Shown: positions 9,599-19,733 of the stretch, one piece after another
Numbering within the stretch: position 1 is the stretch's first letter
Layout: the number at the start of each line of letters is the position of its first letter
NCBI GenBank assembly: GCA_947166625.1
Contig: CAMVEX010000008.1
Location: 1-64,000, forward strand
DNA length: 64,000 nt
From: an uncultured Clostridia bacterium
Lineage (GTDB): Bacteria > Bacillota > Clostridia > Oscillospirales > Acutalibacteraceae
Direction of reading: 5' to 3'
Notes under the pieces: model-generated
Databases searched by the model: none
Seen by the model: the letters and a program-made list of their open reading frames with translations, nothing else
Told to the model about the DNA's origin: nothing
Program-made: the position numbers and the translations under genes

Positions 9599-10561
9599 TT
9601 ATATCTCATCCGCATCGAGCTCGATCCTTATCGAATCAAGCAGCATACTGGTCGCCTGCTCTTTATCGGCATTGATGGTGCAAGCTGCGGCTCCTGCGTG
9701 GCCGCCTCCGCTCAGACGCCCTGCGATATTTGAAGCGTCGATATCGCCGTGAGTTCGGATCGAGCATTTGAAACCGCCGTCTTTGAGTTCGCGCATCATC
9801 ACGCCCACCTTGACCCCCTCGATCTGCCTTGGCAGATTTGAAAGTTTCGCGGTTTCGGTTTCGTCCGAACCCGTTTTTTCATACATCCGGCGGGTGACGG
9901 TGATAACTGCGCAGCGATCGTCAAAAAAGAATTTCATTCCCTCGAGCGCGAGCCTCTCAAGCGCCGCGTAGGTCTTGGTCTTTGTTTCAAAAAATGCCTG
10001 ATTTATATTGTAATAATCGGCGCCCGCCGCTGCGAGTTCCGCCGCTATCTGAAAGGTGCGAACGGTCGTATTGGAAAATCTGAAGCAGCCGGTATCGGTG
10101 GAAACCCCCGTATAAAGGCAGCTCGCGATGATCGGGGTGATTTTGATATTCATTTGCCTGAGGATGAGATACACGACCTCTGCCGCAGACGCCGAATCGG
10201 GCTCAAGGCATACCTTCCGGGCATAAAGATCGTTTGTGGAATGGTGATCTATGCAAAGCTCGACCCTGTCGCCGTAGAGAGCGCAGTATTCCTCGCCGAG
10301 AAGCTTCGGCACCGCTACATCGACGGCAACGATATGCTCGGGCTCAAAATCGCTCATTTCAAGCCCTTCAAACATAAAATCATATTCTTTTGTGAATTTG
10401 TCGCCGCAGATTATCCTTACCTTTTTGCCTATGGAGATCAGCCCTCGCGCGAGCGCCGCCGCGCTGCCTACCGTATCGCCGTCGGGCGAAACGTGGCAGA
10501 GGAGAAGAAATCCGTCATTATTCAGCAGGAAATCGGCGGTCTGTCGAATATCAATCCTCAT
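9599..10561 (-). CDS. nrnA: DHH/DHHA1 phosphoesterase, NrnA-like
   Basis: CHVSPDGDTVGSAAAL, IDHHSTN and SGGGHAGAAA motifs; located after rbfA. Confidence 0.88.
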   Translation of the reverse strand: MRIDIRQTADFLLNNDGFLLLCHVSPDGDTVGSAAALARGLISIGKKVRIICGDKFTKEYDFMFEGLEMSDFEPEHIVAVDVAVPKLLGEEYCALYGDRVELCIDHHSTNDLYARKVCLEPDSASAAEVVYLILRQMNIKITPIIASCLYTGVSTDTGCFRFSNTTVRTFQIAAELAAAGADYYNINQAFFETKTKTYAALERLALEGMKFFFDDRCAVITVTRRMYEKTGSDETETAKLSNLPRQIEGVKVGVMMRELKDGGFKCSIRTHGDIDASNIAGRLSGGGHAGAAACTINADKEQATSMLLDSIRIELDADEI

Positions 10562-10919
10562 CCGCTTTTTCCTCGGTCTCGGTCACGATATCATTGAGCA
10601 TACGCGTTATCTGCATACCTCTCTCTATTGAATCATCGGCGATGAATTTGAGTTCGGGAGTTTTGCGCAGATGAAGGCGTTTGCCTATCTCGCGGCGAAT
10701 GTAGCCGGTGGCGCTGGTGAGCCCTTTGACGGCGGTCTTTGCCGTTTCGATGCCCTCCATCGCGCTGACATATACCTTTGCGAAAGAAGCATCCGAGCTT
10801 ACCTCGACATTGACTATCGTGAGCATTCCTTTGATCCTAGGATCTTTCAGCTCGCGCACCATTGCCGCGATTTCTCTTTTGATATCTTCTGAAACACGGT
10901 CTGTTTTATAGCCTGCCAT
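10551..10919 (-). CDS. rbfA: 30S ribosome-binding factor RbfA
   Basis: DRVSEDIKREIAAMVRELKDPRIKG..; operon context. Confidence 0.95.
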   Translation of the reverse strand: MAGYKTDRVSEDIKREIAAMVRELKDPRIKGMLTIVNVEVSSDASFAKVYVSAMEGIETAKTAVKGLTSATGYIRREIGKRLHLRKTPELKFIADDSIERGMQITRMLNDIVTETEEKADED

Positions 10920-10929
10920 GATCTACCTC

Positions 10930-13491
10930 TTAATCTTTGTATTCCTCGGTCACATAGCATTCAAATACGTCGCCCTCTTTGATATCGTTGAATTTTTCAA
11001 GACCGATACCGCAGTCAAATCCTGAGGCGACCTCCTTGACGTCGTCCTTGAATCTCTTGAGGGACGCCATAGCGTCCTCCGCGACGATGATGCCGTCTCT
11101 GACGACTCTGACCTTCGCATTTCTCGTAATTTTGCCGCTTGTGACATGGCAGCCCGCAACATTGCCGACAGATGAGATCTTGACGACCTGGCGAACCTCC
11201 GCCTTGCCGATATCGACATCTCTGAATTTCGGCGCAAGCATACCTTTGATAGCTGCCTCGATTTCATTGATACAATCATAAATGACTCTGTAGCATTTGA
11301 TTTCGACTCCGTCGCGCTCGGCGTTTTCGGAAGCGACATTATCGGGCCTCACATTGAAGCCGACAACTATGGCATTGGAGGCGCTCGCAAGCATGACATC
11401 GCTCTCGCGGATAGCGCCGACGCCCGTATGGATGACCTTTACGCGGACTTCATCATTTGAAAGCTTGACAAGCGACTGCTTGACAGCCTCCGCCGAGCCC
11501 TGAACATCCGCTTTGATGATGATATTGAGCTCTTTGAGTTCGCCTTCTTTGATCGAATCAAAGAGATTTTCGAGAGTGACCTTCTGGAATTCTTTGAACT
11601 GCTCTTCTTTTGCTTTATTCTTTCTCTGTTCGACGAGCTCTCTCGCGAGCTTTTCATCGGCAACGGCGTCGAATCCGTCGCCTGCCTGCGGCACTTCGTC
11701 AAGACCCATTATCTCAACGGGAACGGACGGACCCGCGGAATTGACCTTGCGGCCCTTATCATCGGTCATTACTCTGACCCTGCCTACTGCCGAGCCTGCG
11801 ACTATGATATCGCCGGCTTTCAGAGTGCCGTTCTGAACGAGAAGCGTGGAAACGGGGCCTCTGCCCTTATCAAGACGCGCCTCGATGACGATACCCTTTG
11901 CCTTACGGTTGGGATTCGCCTTGAGCTCGAGCATTTCGGCAACGAGCAGAACGCTTTCAAGCAGATTGTCAATGCCTTCTTTGGTAACGGCGGAGCAGGG
12001 GACGCATATAGTATCGCCGCCCCATTCTTCGGGAACGAGCTCATACTCCGTGAGCTGCTGAAGCACTCTGTCGGGATTTGCGGTGGGCTTATCCATCTTG
12101 TTGATGGCAACGATTATCTGAACTCCCGCAGCCTTCGCGTGGTTGATCGCTTCGATCGTCTGAGGCATAATGCCGTCATCCGCGGCTACGACAAGGATCG
12201 CTATATCGGTAGCCATAGCGCCTCTCAGACGCATTGAGGTGAATGCCTCGTGGCCGGGGGTGTCGAGGAAGGTAATCTGCTGACCGTTTGCCGTAACTCT
12301 CGACGCGCCGATATGCTGGGTGATGCCGCCCGCCTCGCCTGCGGTGACTGAAGTGTGTCTGATGGCGTCAAGGATCGAGGTCTTGCCGTGGTCAACATGG
12401 CCCATAACGACAACAACGGGATCTCTCTTGACAAGATCTTTTTCATCATCTTCGCTGTCGTCTATGATCCTGTCTTCAATGGTGACTACGACGAGCTTCT
12501 CCGCCTTCGCGCCGAGCTCTTCGGTAACGATCGCGGCGGTCTCATAATCGAGCACATCGTTTATCGAAGCCATCTGGCCGAGCGTAAAGAGCTTCTTTAT
12601 AACCTCGGCGGCGGTCATCTTAAGCATTGAAGCAAGCTCGCCGACCGTGATTTCTTCGGGTATGCGGATATGCATCTGGGGTTTCTTCGCTCTTTCGGCG
12701 GCGATCCTCGCAAGACGCTCTTTTTCGGTCTCGCGCCTTGTCGGTCTGCCGCCCTGCTTTCTGTATTGCTTGCTCTTTTGATTTATCTTTTGCTTTGCGG
12801 GCGCACTCTCATAAGCCCTCTTGCTGTTGGCGGGGCCGAGATTTTCATATTTTTCATTGTATTTTTCGAGATCGACGTTGTTTGACCTGAGGTCAACGGT
12901 CGTCTGCTCGCCCTTGGTCCTGCGCTGAAGGGGCTTATCCTCTTTCTTTTTATCCTGCTTTGCGCTTCTCTGAGGCATAGCGGGCATTTTGGGACCTTTA
13001 TCCTTCGCGGGTTTCTTTTCGGGAGCGGGAGTTTCGGGCTTTGCCGCCTTCTGCTCTGCCTGAGCGGCGGGAGCGGGCTTCTCTTTTTCGCCCTTATCCT
13101 GCTTCGCGGCTTTTTCGGGTTTCTCGGCTTTTTCCGCTTTAGCAGGTTTTTCTGCCTTGGCGGGTTTCTTCTCTTCTTTCTCTGCGGCGGGCTTTTCGCT
13201 CTCTGCCTTTTCGGGCTTCTTTTCTTCGGCTTTTTCGGCTTTCTTTGCCTTCTTTTCGGGTTTATCACCCTCTGCCGAGGGAGAAGTCATGGCAAAATAA
13301 TCATCGAGAGAATCCGTCTCAAAATTCTTTGTGAAGGTCTCAAAAATGATATCGAGCTCCTCAAGCTCGGGCACGGTGTTTGCGTTTCTCTTCGCACCCT
13401 CAAAGAATTTGCCGAGAAGCGAAGTGATATCCGCCGTTTTAACGCCGAGATCGGCCGCTATATCTTTAACTCTGTATTTATTTTCCATCAA
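10930..13491 (-). CDS. infB: Translation initiation factor IF-2
   Basis: [36 protein letters not shown]; Lys/Glu/Ala-rich N-terminal region. Confidence 0.98.
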   Translation of the reverse strand: MMENKYRVKDIAADLGVKTADITSLLGKFFEGAKRNANTVPELEELDIIFETFTKNFETDSLDDYFAMTSPSAEGDKPEKKAKKAEKAEEKKPEKAESEKPAAEKEEKKPAKAEKPAKAEKAEKPEKAAKQDKGEKEKPAPAAQAEQKAAKPETPAPEKKPAKDKGPKMPAMPQRSAKQDKKKEDKPLQRRTKGEQTTVDLRSNNVDLEKYNEKYENLGPANSKRAYESAPAKQKINQKSKQYRKQGGRPTRRETEKERLARIAAERAKKPQMHIRIPEEITVGELASMLKMTAAEVIKKLFTLGQMASINDVLDYETAAIVTEELGAKAEKLVVVTIEDRIIDDSEDDEKDLVKRDPVVVVMGHVDHGKTSILDAIRHTSVTAGEAGGITQHIGASRVTANGQQITFLDTPGHEAFTSMRLRGAMATDIAILVVAADDGIMPQTIEAINHAKAAGVQIIVAINKMDKPTANPDRVLQQLTEYELVPEEWGGDTICVPCSAVTKEGIDNLLESVLLVAEMLELKANPNRKAKGIVIEARLDKGRGPVSTLLVQNGTLKAGDIIVAGSAVGRVRVMTDDKGRKVNSAGPSVPVEIMGLDEVPQAGDGFDAVADEKLARELVEQRKNKAKEEQFKEFQKVTLENLFDSIKEGELKELNIIIKADVQGSAEAVKQSLVKLSNDEVRVKVIHTGVGAIRESDVMLASASNAIVVGFNVRPDNVASENAERDGVEIKCYRVIYDCINEIEAAIKGMLAPKFRDVDIGKAEVRQVVKISSVGNVAGCHVTSGKITRNAKVRVVRDGIIVAEDAMASLKRFKDDVKEVASGFDCGIGLEKFNDIKEGDVFECYVTEEYKD

Positions 13492-13817
13492 TCGTTAACC
13501 TCCTCTTCGGTTTCAAGAAGTTTAAGCATTGCCTTTGCAAAGCCTTCGTCGTTGACCGTGAGCACCGCGGATTTGAGCCCTGCTGTGCGGCCTATTTCAT
13601 ACATATCGGAGCAGAGAAGCCTGACGGGCATATTTTTGCCGCTCATTTCCGTCTCTCTGCTGATTTCGTTTCTCAGCCTTTCGGAAGAATCGCTGCTGAG
13701 CAGACACAGCTTTGCGCTTTTGCTTCTGATCGAACCGACAGCGCCGTCATGACCGCAGCTCAGTTTATTTGCCCGACGGCAAATTCCGAGAAGGGAGAGA
13801 AATGCGGGATTATCCAT
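13488..13817 (-). CDS. L7Ae-family ribosomal protein (YlxQ-like)
   Basis: [25 protein letters not shown]...; position between ylxR and infB. Confidence 0.8.
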   Translation of the reverse strand: MDNPAFLSLLGICRRANKLSCGHDGAVGSIRSKSAKLCLLSSDSSERLRNEISRETEMSGKNMPVRLLCSDMYEIGRTAGLKSAVLTVNDEGFAKAMLKLLETEEEVND

Positions 13818-14079
13818 CTTTAAGCTCTTCCTCCATTCTCTCATAAACGTCATCCGGTATTTCGCAGGAAAACGCTTTTTCGAGCCTGCGGGCTTTGCGC
13901 GCCTTTGCGAGGCATGAAGCATCGCGGCATACATAGGCTCCTCTGCCCGGCTTTTTGCCGGTGAGGTCCAGCGATACCTCTCCCTCGGGGCTTCTCACTA
14001 CCCTTACAAGCTCTTTTTTGGGCTTCATTTCGTTGCAGCCCGTGCATTTTCTCATCGGAATACTGCGGTGTGTCGGCAT
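13810..14079 (-). CDS. ylxR: YlxR/RnpM family RNA-binding protein (DUF448)
   Basis: RKCTGCNEMKPKKELVRVV...GRGAYVC. Confidence 0.9.
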   Translation of the reverse strand: MPTHRSIPMRKCTGCNEMKPKKELVRVVRSPEGEVSLDLTGKKPGRGAYVCRDASCLAKARKARRLEKAFSCEIPDDVYERMEEELKDG

Positions 14080-14094
14080 ACGGTTTAACTCCTG

Positions 14095-15177
14095 TTATTC
14101 TTCGTCAAAATTGATTACCGGCTCTTCAAACTCCGGCTTGATATCTATATTCCAGCCGGTCAGATGGACCGCGAGGCGGGCGTTCTGACCCTTGTTGCCG
14201 ATGGCAAGCGAAAGCTGGGTGTTGGGTACGGTGACGCGGCAGGTCTTGTTTTCTTCATCGAGAATCTCAACGCTGATGACCTCTGCCGGAGCGAGGGACG
14301 CCGCGATAAATTCGGCGGGGTCGCTGCTGTATCTGACAACATCGAGCTTCTCGCCGCCCAGAGCGTCAACGATATGATTGATCCTCGCGCCCTTCTGGCC
14401 TATGCACGCGCCGACGGGATCGACATTCTCATCGGTGGAGAATACGGCGATCTTGCTTCTCGAGCCCGCTTCGCGGGAGATCTGTTTGATCTCAACGGTG
14501 CCGTCAACTATCTCGGGCACCTCGATCTCAAGCAGCCTGCGGACAAGGCCCTTGTCCGTCCTCGAAACCATCGCCTTGGGGCCCTTTGTGCCCTCTCTGA
14601 CATCGGTGATGAATACCTTTGTGTAATCTCCCTCACGGAAATCGTCGGTCGGGAGCTGTTCGCTTCTGGGAAGGCGCTCGACGACCTTGCCGATTTCGAT
14701 GAGAGCGTCGCCCGTTTCGGGATCGACTCTGATGATCTTGGCGGTGGCAAGCTCCTGATTCTTATCCTGAAGCTCGATCCTCTTGCGCTCCTGCTCGGCT
14801 TCGCCGACATTCTGGCGGATAAGGTGTTTGCCCTTGACCGCGTTGATACGGCTGATTTCTTTTGTATTTACTTCCTTATCAATGAAATCGCCGACCTTGA
14901 TCCTCTTTTTGAAATTGCGCGCCTCTTCGAGGGAAATCTCTGAAATCGGGTCTGTGACCTCCTCGACTACAACCCTGCGGATGAGGGTGCGGAGGGTCTG
15001 CTTTTCGGGATTTATATCAACTACGATGACATCTTCTCTGTCGCCGTAATCCTTTTTGATCGAAGTGACTATTGATTTTTGAATTGCCGTGTAGAGAGCC
15101 TCGACGGGGACTCCTTTTTCGTGAGCCATCGCCGCGACAGCCTCAAAGAACTCTGCATTTTTCATTTTTTGAATCAT
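14095..15177 (-). CDS. nusA: Transcription termination/antitermination factor NusA
   Basis: S1/KH domains, VGACIGQKGARI; operon context. Confidence 0.96.
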   Translation of the reverse strand: MIQKMKNAEFFEAVAAMAHEKGVPVEALYTAIQKSIVTSIKKDYGDREDVIVVDINPEKQTLRTLIRRVVVEEVTDPISEISLEEARNFKKRIKVGDFIDKEVNTKEISRINAVKGKHLIRQNVGEAEQERKRIELQDKNQELATAKIIRVDPETGDALIEIGKVVERLPRSEQLPTDDFREGDYTKVFITDVREGTKGPKAMVSRTDKGLVRRLLEIEVPEIVDGTVEIKQISREAGSRSKIAVFSTDENVDPVGACIGQKGARINHIVDALGGEKLDVVRYSSDPAEFIAASLAPAEVISVEILDEENKTCRVTVPNTQLSLAIGNKGQNARLAVHLTGWNIDIKPEFEEPVINFDEE

Positions 15178-15183
15178 CCTTTC

Positions 15184-15657
15184 TTATTCGAAATCATCAA
15201 GCTTTATATATGAAGTTTCTTTTTTATCAAGATCCATCGCACCGCCGTTTTCGAGGCGGAGAGTGATCCTGTTTTTATCGCATTCTTCAAGGATCCCCTT
15301 GAAATCCCTCGCGCCGTCAACCGGGCGGATGAGGCGGACCTTTACGGGCGAGCCCTTGAATCTTTCAAAATGCTCGGGCCTTGTGAGCTCTCTCTCGAGC
15401 CCGGGAGAACTGACCTCAAGGCAATAGCTCTGCTCGATGGGATCGAGCTCGTCGAGCGGCTTATCTATCGCCCTGCTGAATGCCTCGCAATCGTCTATGC
15501 CCACGCCGCCTTCTTTATCGAGGATTATCCTCAGAAACCAGTCGGCGCCTTCTTTGAGGAAGCGGATATCCCACAGCGAGACCCCGAGCTCCGAGGCGAT
15601 AGGCTCGGCTATCTGCCACACAGCGGCGGAAACGTTGCCGCCTTTACCCTTTGACAT
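15184..15657 (-). CDS. rimP: Ribosome maturation factor RimP
   Basis: LRIILDKEGGVGIDDCEAFSRAID, YCLEVSSPGLERELTRPEHFERF. Confidence 0.95.
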   Translation of the reverse strand: MSKGKGGNVSAAVWQIAEPIASELGVSLWDIRFLKEGADWFLRIILDKEGGVGIDDCEAFSRAIDKPLDELDPIEQSYCLEVSSPGLERELTRPEHFERFKGSPVKVRLIRPVDGARDFKGILEECDKNRITLRLENGGAMDLDKKETSYIKLDDFE

Positions 15658-15787
15658 AATTGACCTCCGTCCAAAAGTAAAAGAGCGGGACGCCCCACTC
15701 CTTTACTCTACTCTTATATTCTAACCTTACTGATGATAACACAGTATTTAACAAAAATCAAGTGTTTTTTATAAAACAAGCGGATCA

Positions 15788-17179
15788 TTACGGAGTAAGC
15801 AGACCGTTTGAGATAAAAACGGTGGCGATCCCGAAATAAATAAGCAGGGTGATGGCGTCCACGATCGTGGTGATCATAGGCCCTGCCATAAGCGCCGGGT
15901 CAAGATGCAGGAGCTTCGCGAGGATCGGAAGGGAGCAGCCTATCGTCTTTGCGACTATGACCGCGCCCACCATCGCCAGGCAGACCACAAAGAATACCGG
16001 GAGATTGGTTTCCGTCTTGAAAAACGGGATCTGACTGAGCAAATACATTCTCACGAAGTTTGCGGCGGCGAGTATCACACCGCACAGCACCGCGACGCGT
16101 ATCTCTTTCCACAGGATCTTGAAATAATCCTTCGGCTTTATGCTTCCGAGCGCGAGACCGCGGATGACAAGGGTGGATACCTGGTTGCCGGCGTTACCGC
16201 CCGTATCCATCAGCATGGGAATACATGCCGTGAGAGCGGTGTAGATCGCGAGCTTATCTTCAAAACTTGTGATGATCCTGCCGGTAAATGTGGCGGAGAC
16301 CATGAGTATGAGCAGCCACACAATTCTGTTTTTGGTGAGCTTGAATACGCCTGTTTTGAGGTAGTCATCCTCAGAGGGAAGAAGCAAAGCCATCTTTTCA
16401 AAGTCTTCGGTATTTTCTTCCTGGATAACATCGACGATATCGTCGATGGTGATGATGCCCACAAGCCTGTGTTCATTATCGACTACGGGCACCGAAAGCA
16501 GGTCGTATTTACGCACTATCTCGGCGACCGTTTCCTGGTCATCGAGAGTGTTTACGCTGATGAGCTGATCGTCATCATACATGATGTCGCGAAGCACCTT
16601 ATCGGGGCGCGCGACTATGAGCTTGCGCAGCGGGAGAGAGCCGACCAGCTTGCGGCGGCTGTCAATGCAGTAGCAGGTTTCGATGGATTCTTTATCCTGC
16701 GCGGTGCGGCGAAGCTCGTCGATCGCCTCATCCACCGTGGAATCCTCCTGAAACGCCGCCATCTCGACGGTCATAATGCTCCCCGCGGAATCCTCGGGAT
16801 ATCTGAGAAATTTATTTATCGTATCTCTCGTTTCCCTGCTCGTCTGGGCGAGAACTCTGGTGACTACATTTGCGGGGACTTCTTCGAGGAAATCGACCGC
16901 GTCGTCTATAAACATATCCTCAACGAGGTTGTGGACCTCAACATTCGTTATTGAATTTATGACGGTCTCCTGAGTATCGGAATCGAGATAAGAGAATACC
17001 TCTGCGGATGAATCCTTCGGAAGCAGGCGGAAAATCTTGACCTGATTTTCCGGATCCGCCTCGGATATCGTCTGGGCGATATCGACAGTATTCATCTCAC
17101 GGAGAATATCCTTGATGGTCGAGAATTTATTCTCTGACAGCATCTTGAGAAGGATCGTGAGCAATACTTCGTTTTCCAA
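15788..17179 (-). CDS. mgtE: Magnesium transporter MgtE
   Basis: MgtE N-domain, two CBS domains, TM region with GGNAGNQ; probable TTG start at 17179 behind AAAGGGTG. Confidence 0.93.
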   Translation of the reverse strand: MENEVLLTILLKMLSENKFSTIKDILREMNTVDIAQTISEADPENQVKIFRLLPKDSSAEVFSYLDSDTQETVINSITNVEVHNLVEDMFIDDAVDFLEEVPANVVTRVLAQTSRETRDTINKFLRYPEDSAGSIMTVEMAAFQEDSTVDEAIDELRRTAQDKESIETCYCIDSRRKLVGSLPLRKLIVARPDKVLRDIMYDDDQLISVNTLDDQETVAEIVRKYDLLSVPVVDNEHRLVGIITIDDIVDVIQEENTEDFEKMALLLPSEDDYLKTGVFKLTKNRIVWLLILMVSATFTGRIITSFEDKLAIYTALTACIPMLMDTGGNAGNQVSTLVIRGLALGSIKPKDYFKILWKEIRVAVLCGVILAAANFVRMYLLSQIPFFKTETNLPVFFVVCLAMVGAVIVAKTIGCSLPILAKLLHLDPALMAGPMITTIVDAITLLIYFGIATVFISNGLLTP

Positions 17180-17185
17180 TAATAA

Positions 17186-17350
17186 AACACCCTTTCCGCA
17201 AAAGCGCAAGGGTGTTGCCGAAACGATAACATTACCGTTAGGTTATGAGAAAACCCGAACAGCCGACGCACTTTTGCATATTGATTTTTTTGACGGACAT
17301 AATCGATAGTGACTACTGTCGCTGCTCAAGGAATCTCACCACCTTGTAAT
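17186..17350 (-). promoter_or_regulatory. Structured mgtE leader ending in hairpin that overlaps the mgtE RBS (possible Mg2+ riboswitch, class not assigned)
   Basis: 165 nt upstream of mgtE with several potential stems; final hairpin AACACCCTT...AAGGGTGTT (17186-17216) followed by TTTATTATT and containing the RBS. Confidence 0.5.
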
Positions 17351-17371
17351 CAGAATATTTTTTCAGCTTTG

Positions 17372-18232
17372 TTATTTTGCGCTTGCCGCCTTTTTCTTTT
17401 TCATCTTGGTTTTATAGCCGAGAAGCGCTTTTATGCTTGCCTCCGGGGCGCCTATATCGCCCACGCAGAGGGGATTTTTGGAATACATTCCTTTGAATTC
17501 CGTGCCGCCGACGGTGAGCAGGCCGTGTTTCTTTGCAATTTTAAGCAGAGCCGCCTGCTGCTCCTCGGTGTTTTCAGGATGCCATACCTCGACTCCGTCA
17601 AGCCCGGCTTCGATCAGCTCATCGAGCAGATCAAAACTGTCTCTCGAGCCGGGATGAGCCAAAACGGCGATACCGCCCGCTTCGTGGATCGCTTCGAGTA
17701 TCTCGACGGGCTCGGGGTATTTTGCCGTAACGAGTACGTTATTCTCGCTCTCGCGCGAGAAAAGGGACTCATAAAGCTCGCCGTAAATCTTATCAGTAAA
17801 GCCGCATTCCGCCAGAGCGTGCATAATGTGTGATTCAAAAACGGCTGTGGAGCCTGTGGCGCATTTTGTGACAAGATCGGGAGAGATCGGATATTGACGG
17901 GCAACCTTGAGAGTCATCATCTGGCTGGCGCGTTTGCGGGTGGCTATGTTTCGGTGACACAGCCCCTCGAGGCGGTCGGGAGAATCCGCAAGATAACAAA
18001 TTATCTCGGCGTAGGCGTCTCTTTTTGAATCATAGCATGATAACTCGACGCCCGGGATAACGTTAATGCCCTTACGCTCGCCGATGATCTTTGCTCTTGT
18101 GTTGCCTGCCTGGCAGTCGCGATCCGTAACGGCGATAGTGGTCAGCCCTCTTTTTTGCGCAAGAAGGATGAGATCGTCGATACCCATCGAACTGTCGGAA
18201 AGCTTAGTGTGGCAATGTAAATCTCCAACCAT
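17372..18232 (-). CDS. PHP-domain metal-dependent phosphoesterase
   Basis: MVGDLHCHTKLSDSSMGIDDLILLAQKRGLTTIAVTDRDC, AVLAHPGSRD. Confidence 0.88.
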   Translation of the reverse strand: MVGDLHCHTKLSDSSMGIDDLILLAQKRGLTTIAVTDRDCQAGNTRAKIIGERKGINVIPGVELSCYDSKRDAYAEIICYLADSPDRLEGLCHRNIATRKRASQMMTLKVARQYPISPDLVTKCATGSTAVFESHIMHALAECGFTDKIYGELYESLFSRESENNVLVTAKYPEPVEILEAIHEAGGIAVLAHPGSRDSFDLLDELIEAGLDGVEVWHPENTEEQQAALLKIAKKHGLLTVGGTEFKGMYSKNPLCVGDIGAPEASIKALLGYKTKMKKKKAASAK

Positions 18233-18437
18233 TTGCAGTAAAACCTCTTTCAAAAAATCGCATATACCCGCAATATATACCTCATTATATATTAAAATTT
18301 TTTCGGTTTCAAGTAATTTTTTACATTTTTTTACCTGTTTTTTCCTAAAATCAATAATCGGACTATAAAAATTCACATTTATGTGTTATTATTACTAATC
18401 GGCACAAGGTAAATTCATTCATAAATACAAAATTTTT

Positions 18438-19733
18438 GTGACAGGGGTGAACGGATTGACAAGAGAAAAAAAGAAGCAGCCTGAATTCCGCCAGATCACG
18501 GTCATGGTGCTTATCAGCCTGTTTCAGCTCATCTGCGCCGCATTTGTCATCACCCGCGAAAAAGAGATAAACGAAAACTACATATTCATCTTTTTCGGCT
18601 ACATCGCTTTTGAGTGGCTCTATATGATGTTTAACGTGATAATAACCGGCAACGATTATTTTGAGCTTGAGGCGATAGCCTTTTTCCTATCCGGGATAGG
18701 GCTCACCGTCTGCGCCACCTTCAGCGAGGCATACGCGATAAAGCAGCTCGTTGCCATAGGGCTGGGGCTCATCGCCTATCTCGCGATAACCCTGCTCATA
18801 AGAGATGTCCGCTTTGCGGGGATGCTCAGATACCCGGCGGCGATAGGTTCGCTGATCCTGCTCGCGATAAACATCGCGCTCGCAAAGGTCACAAACGGCG
18901 CGCTGAACTGGATAGATTTCGGCTTATTTTCGATTCAGCCCTCCGAAATAGTCAAGGTCGCCTTCGTCCTTGTGGGCGCCGCCTCGCTCGACAGGCTGCT
19001 TTCAAACACATCGCTCACGAAATACATCCTTTTTTCACTCGCTTGCGTTGGCTTCCTGTTTCTCATGCGCGATTTCGGCACCGCGCTCATCTTTTTCTTT
19101 ACATTCATCCTGATAGCTTATATGCGCTCGGGTGATATAAAAACGATAGCGATAATCTGCGCGGGCGCGCTGCTCGGAGCGGCGCTGATAGTGGCGTTCA
19201 AGCCCTATGTCGCAAACAGATTCGCCGCCTACCGCCATATTTGGGAAAATATGGATACCATAGGCTATCAGCAGACGAGGGTGCTTATCTATTCGTCCTC
19301 GGGCGGGCTTTTCGGCCTGGGGATCGGCGAGGGCAAGCTGAGAAATGTATTTGCCGCCTCGACCGATCTGGTATTCGGCGTTATCTGCGAAGAGATGGGT
19401 ATGATCACGGGCATAGCGGTATTGATCGCTTTTGCCTGCATAGGGATTTTTGCCGTAAAAGCCGCCAAAAGCTCCGCTTCGTCATTTTACGCCATTGCGG
19501 CGGTCGCCTCGGCGGGCATGCTTATCTTCCAGCTCTCGCTCAATGTATTCGGCATAACGGATCTGCTCCCGCTCACGGGCGTCACTCTGCCGTTCATAAG
19601 CAGGGGCGGCTCAAGCATGATATGCTCCTGGGGGCTTCTCGCCTATATCCGCGCGGCAGGCGCGCCGTTTAAGATGCCCGCTCCCGATGTCGTGATTTCT
19701 TCAAAGAGAAAGAGAGGGGGAAGGGCGGCATGA
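18438..19733 (+). CDS. FtsW/RodA/SpoVE family SEDS glycosyltransferase
   Basis: Multi-TM; QPSEIVKVAFVL, RDFGTALIFFF, LPLTGVTLPFISRGGSSM. Confidence 0.93.
   Translation: MTGVNGLTREKKKQPEFRQITVMVLISLFQLICAAFVITREKEINENYIFIFFGYIAFEWLYMMFNVIITGNDYFELEAIAFFLSGIGLTVCATFSEAYAIKQLVAIGLGLIAYLAITLLIRDVRFAGMLRYPAAIGSLILLAINIALAKVTNGALNWIDFGLFSIQPSEIVKVAFVLVGAASLDRLLSNTSLTKYILFSLACVGFLFLMRDFGTALIFFFTFILIAYMRSGDIKTIAIICAGALLGAALIVAFKPYVANRFAAYRHIWENMDTIGYQQTRVLIYSSSGGLFGLGIGEGKLRNVFAASTDLVFGVICEEMGMITGIAVLIAFACIGIFAVKAAKSSASSFYAIAAVASAGMLIFQLSLNVFGITDLLPLTGVTLPFISRGGSSMICSWGLLAYIRAAGAPFKMPAPDVVISSKRKRGGRAA

Noticed and set aside
12783-13268. 161-aa K/R/P-rich ORF on - strand
   Set aside because: Alternative frame of the Lys/Ala/Glu-rich infB N-terminal region; composition artefact.
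14164-14943. 259-aa ORF on + strand
   Set aside because: Antisense to nusA; shadow ORF.
15905-16954. 349-aa ORF on + strand
   Set aside because: Antisense to mgtE; no recognizable domain or RBS.
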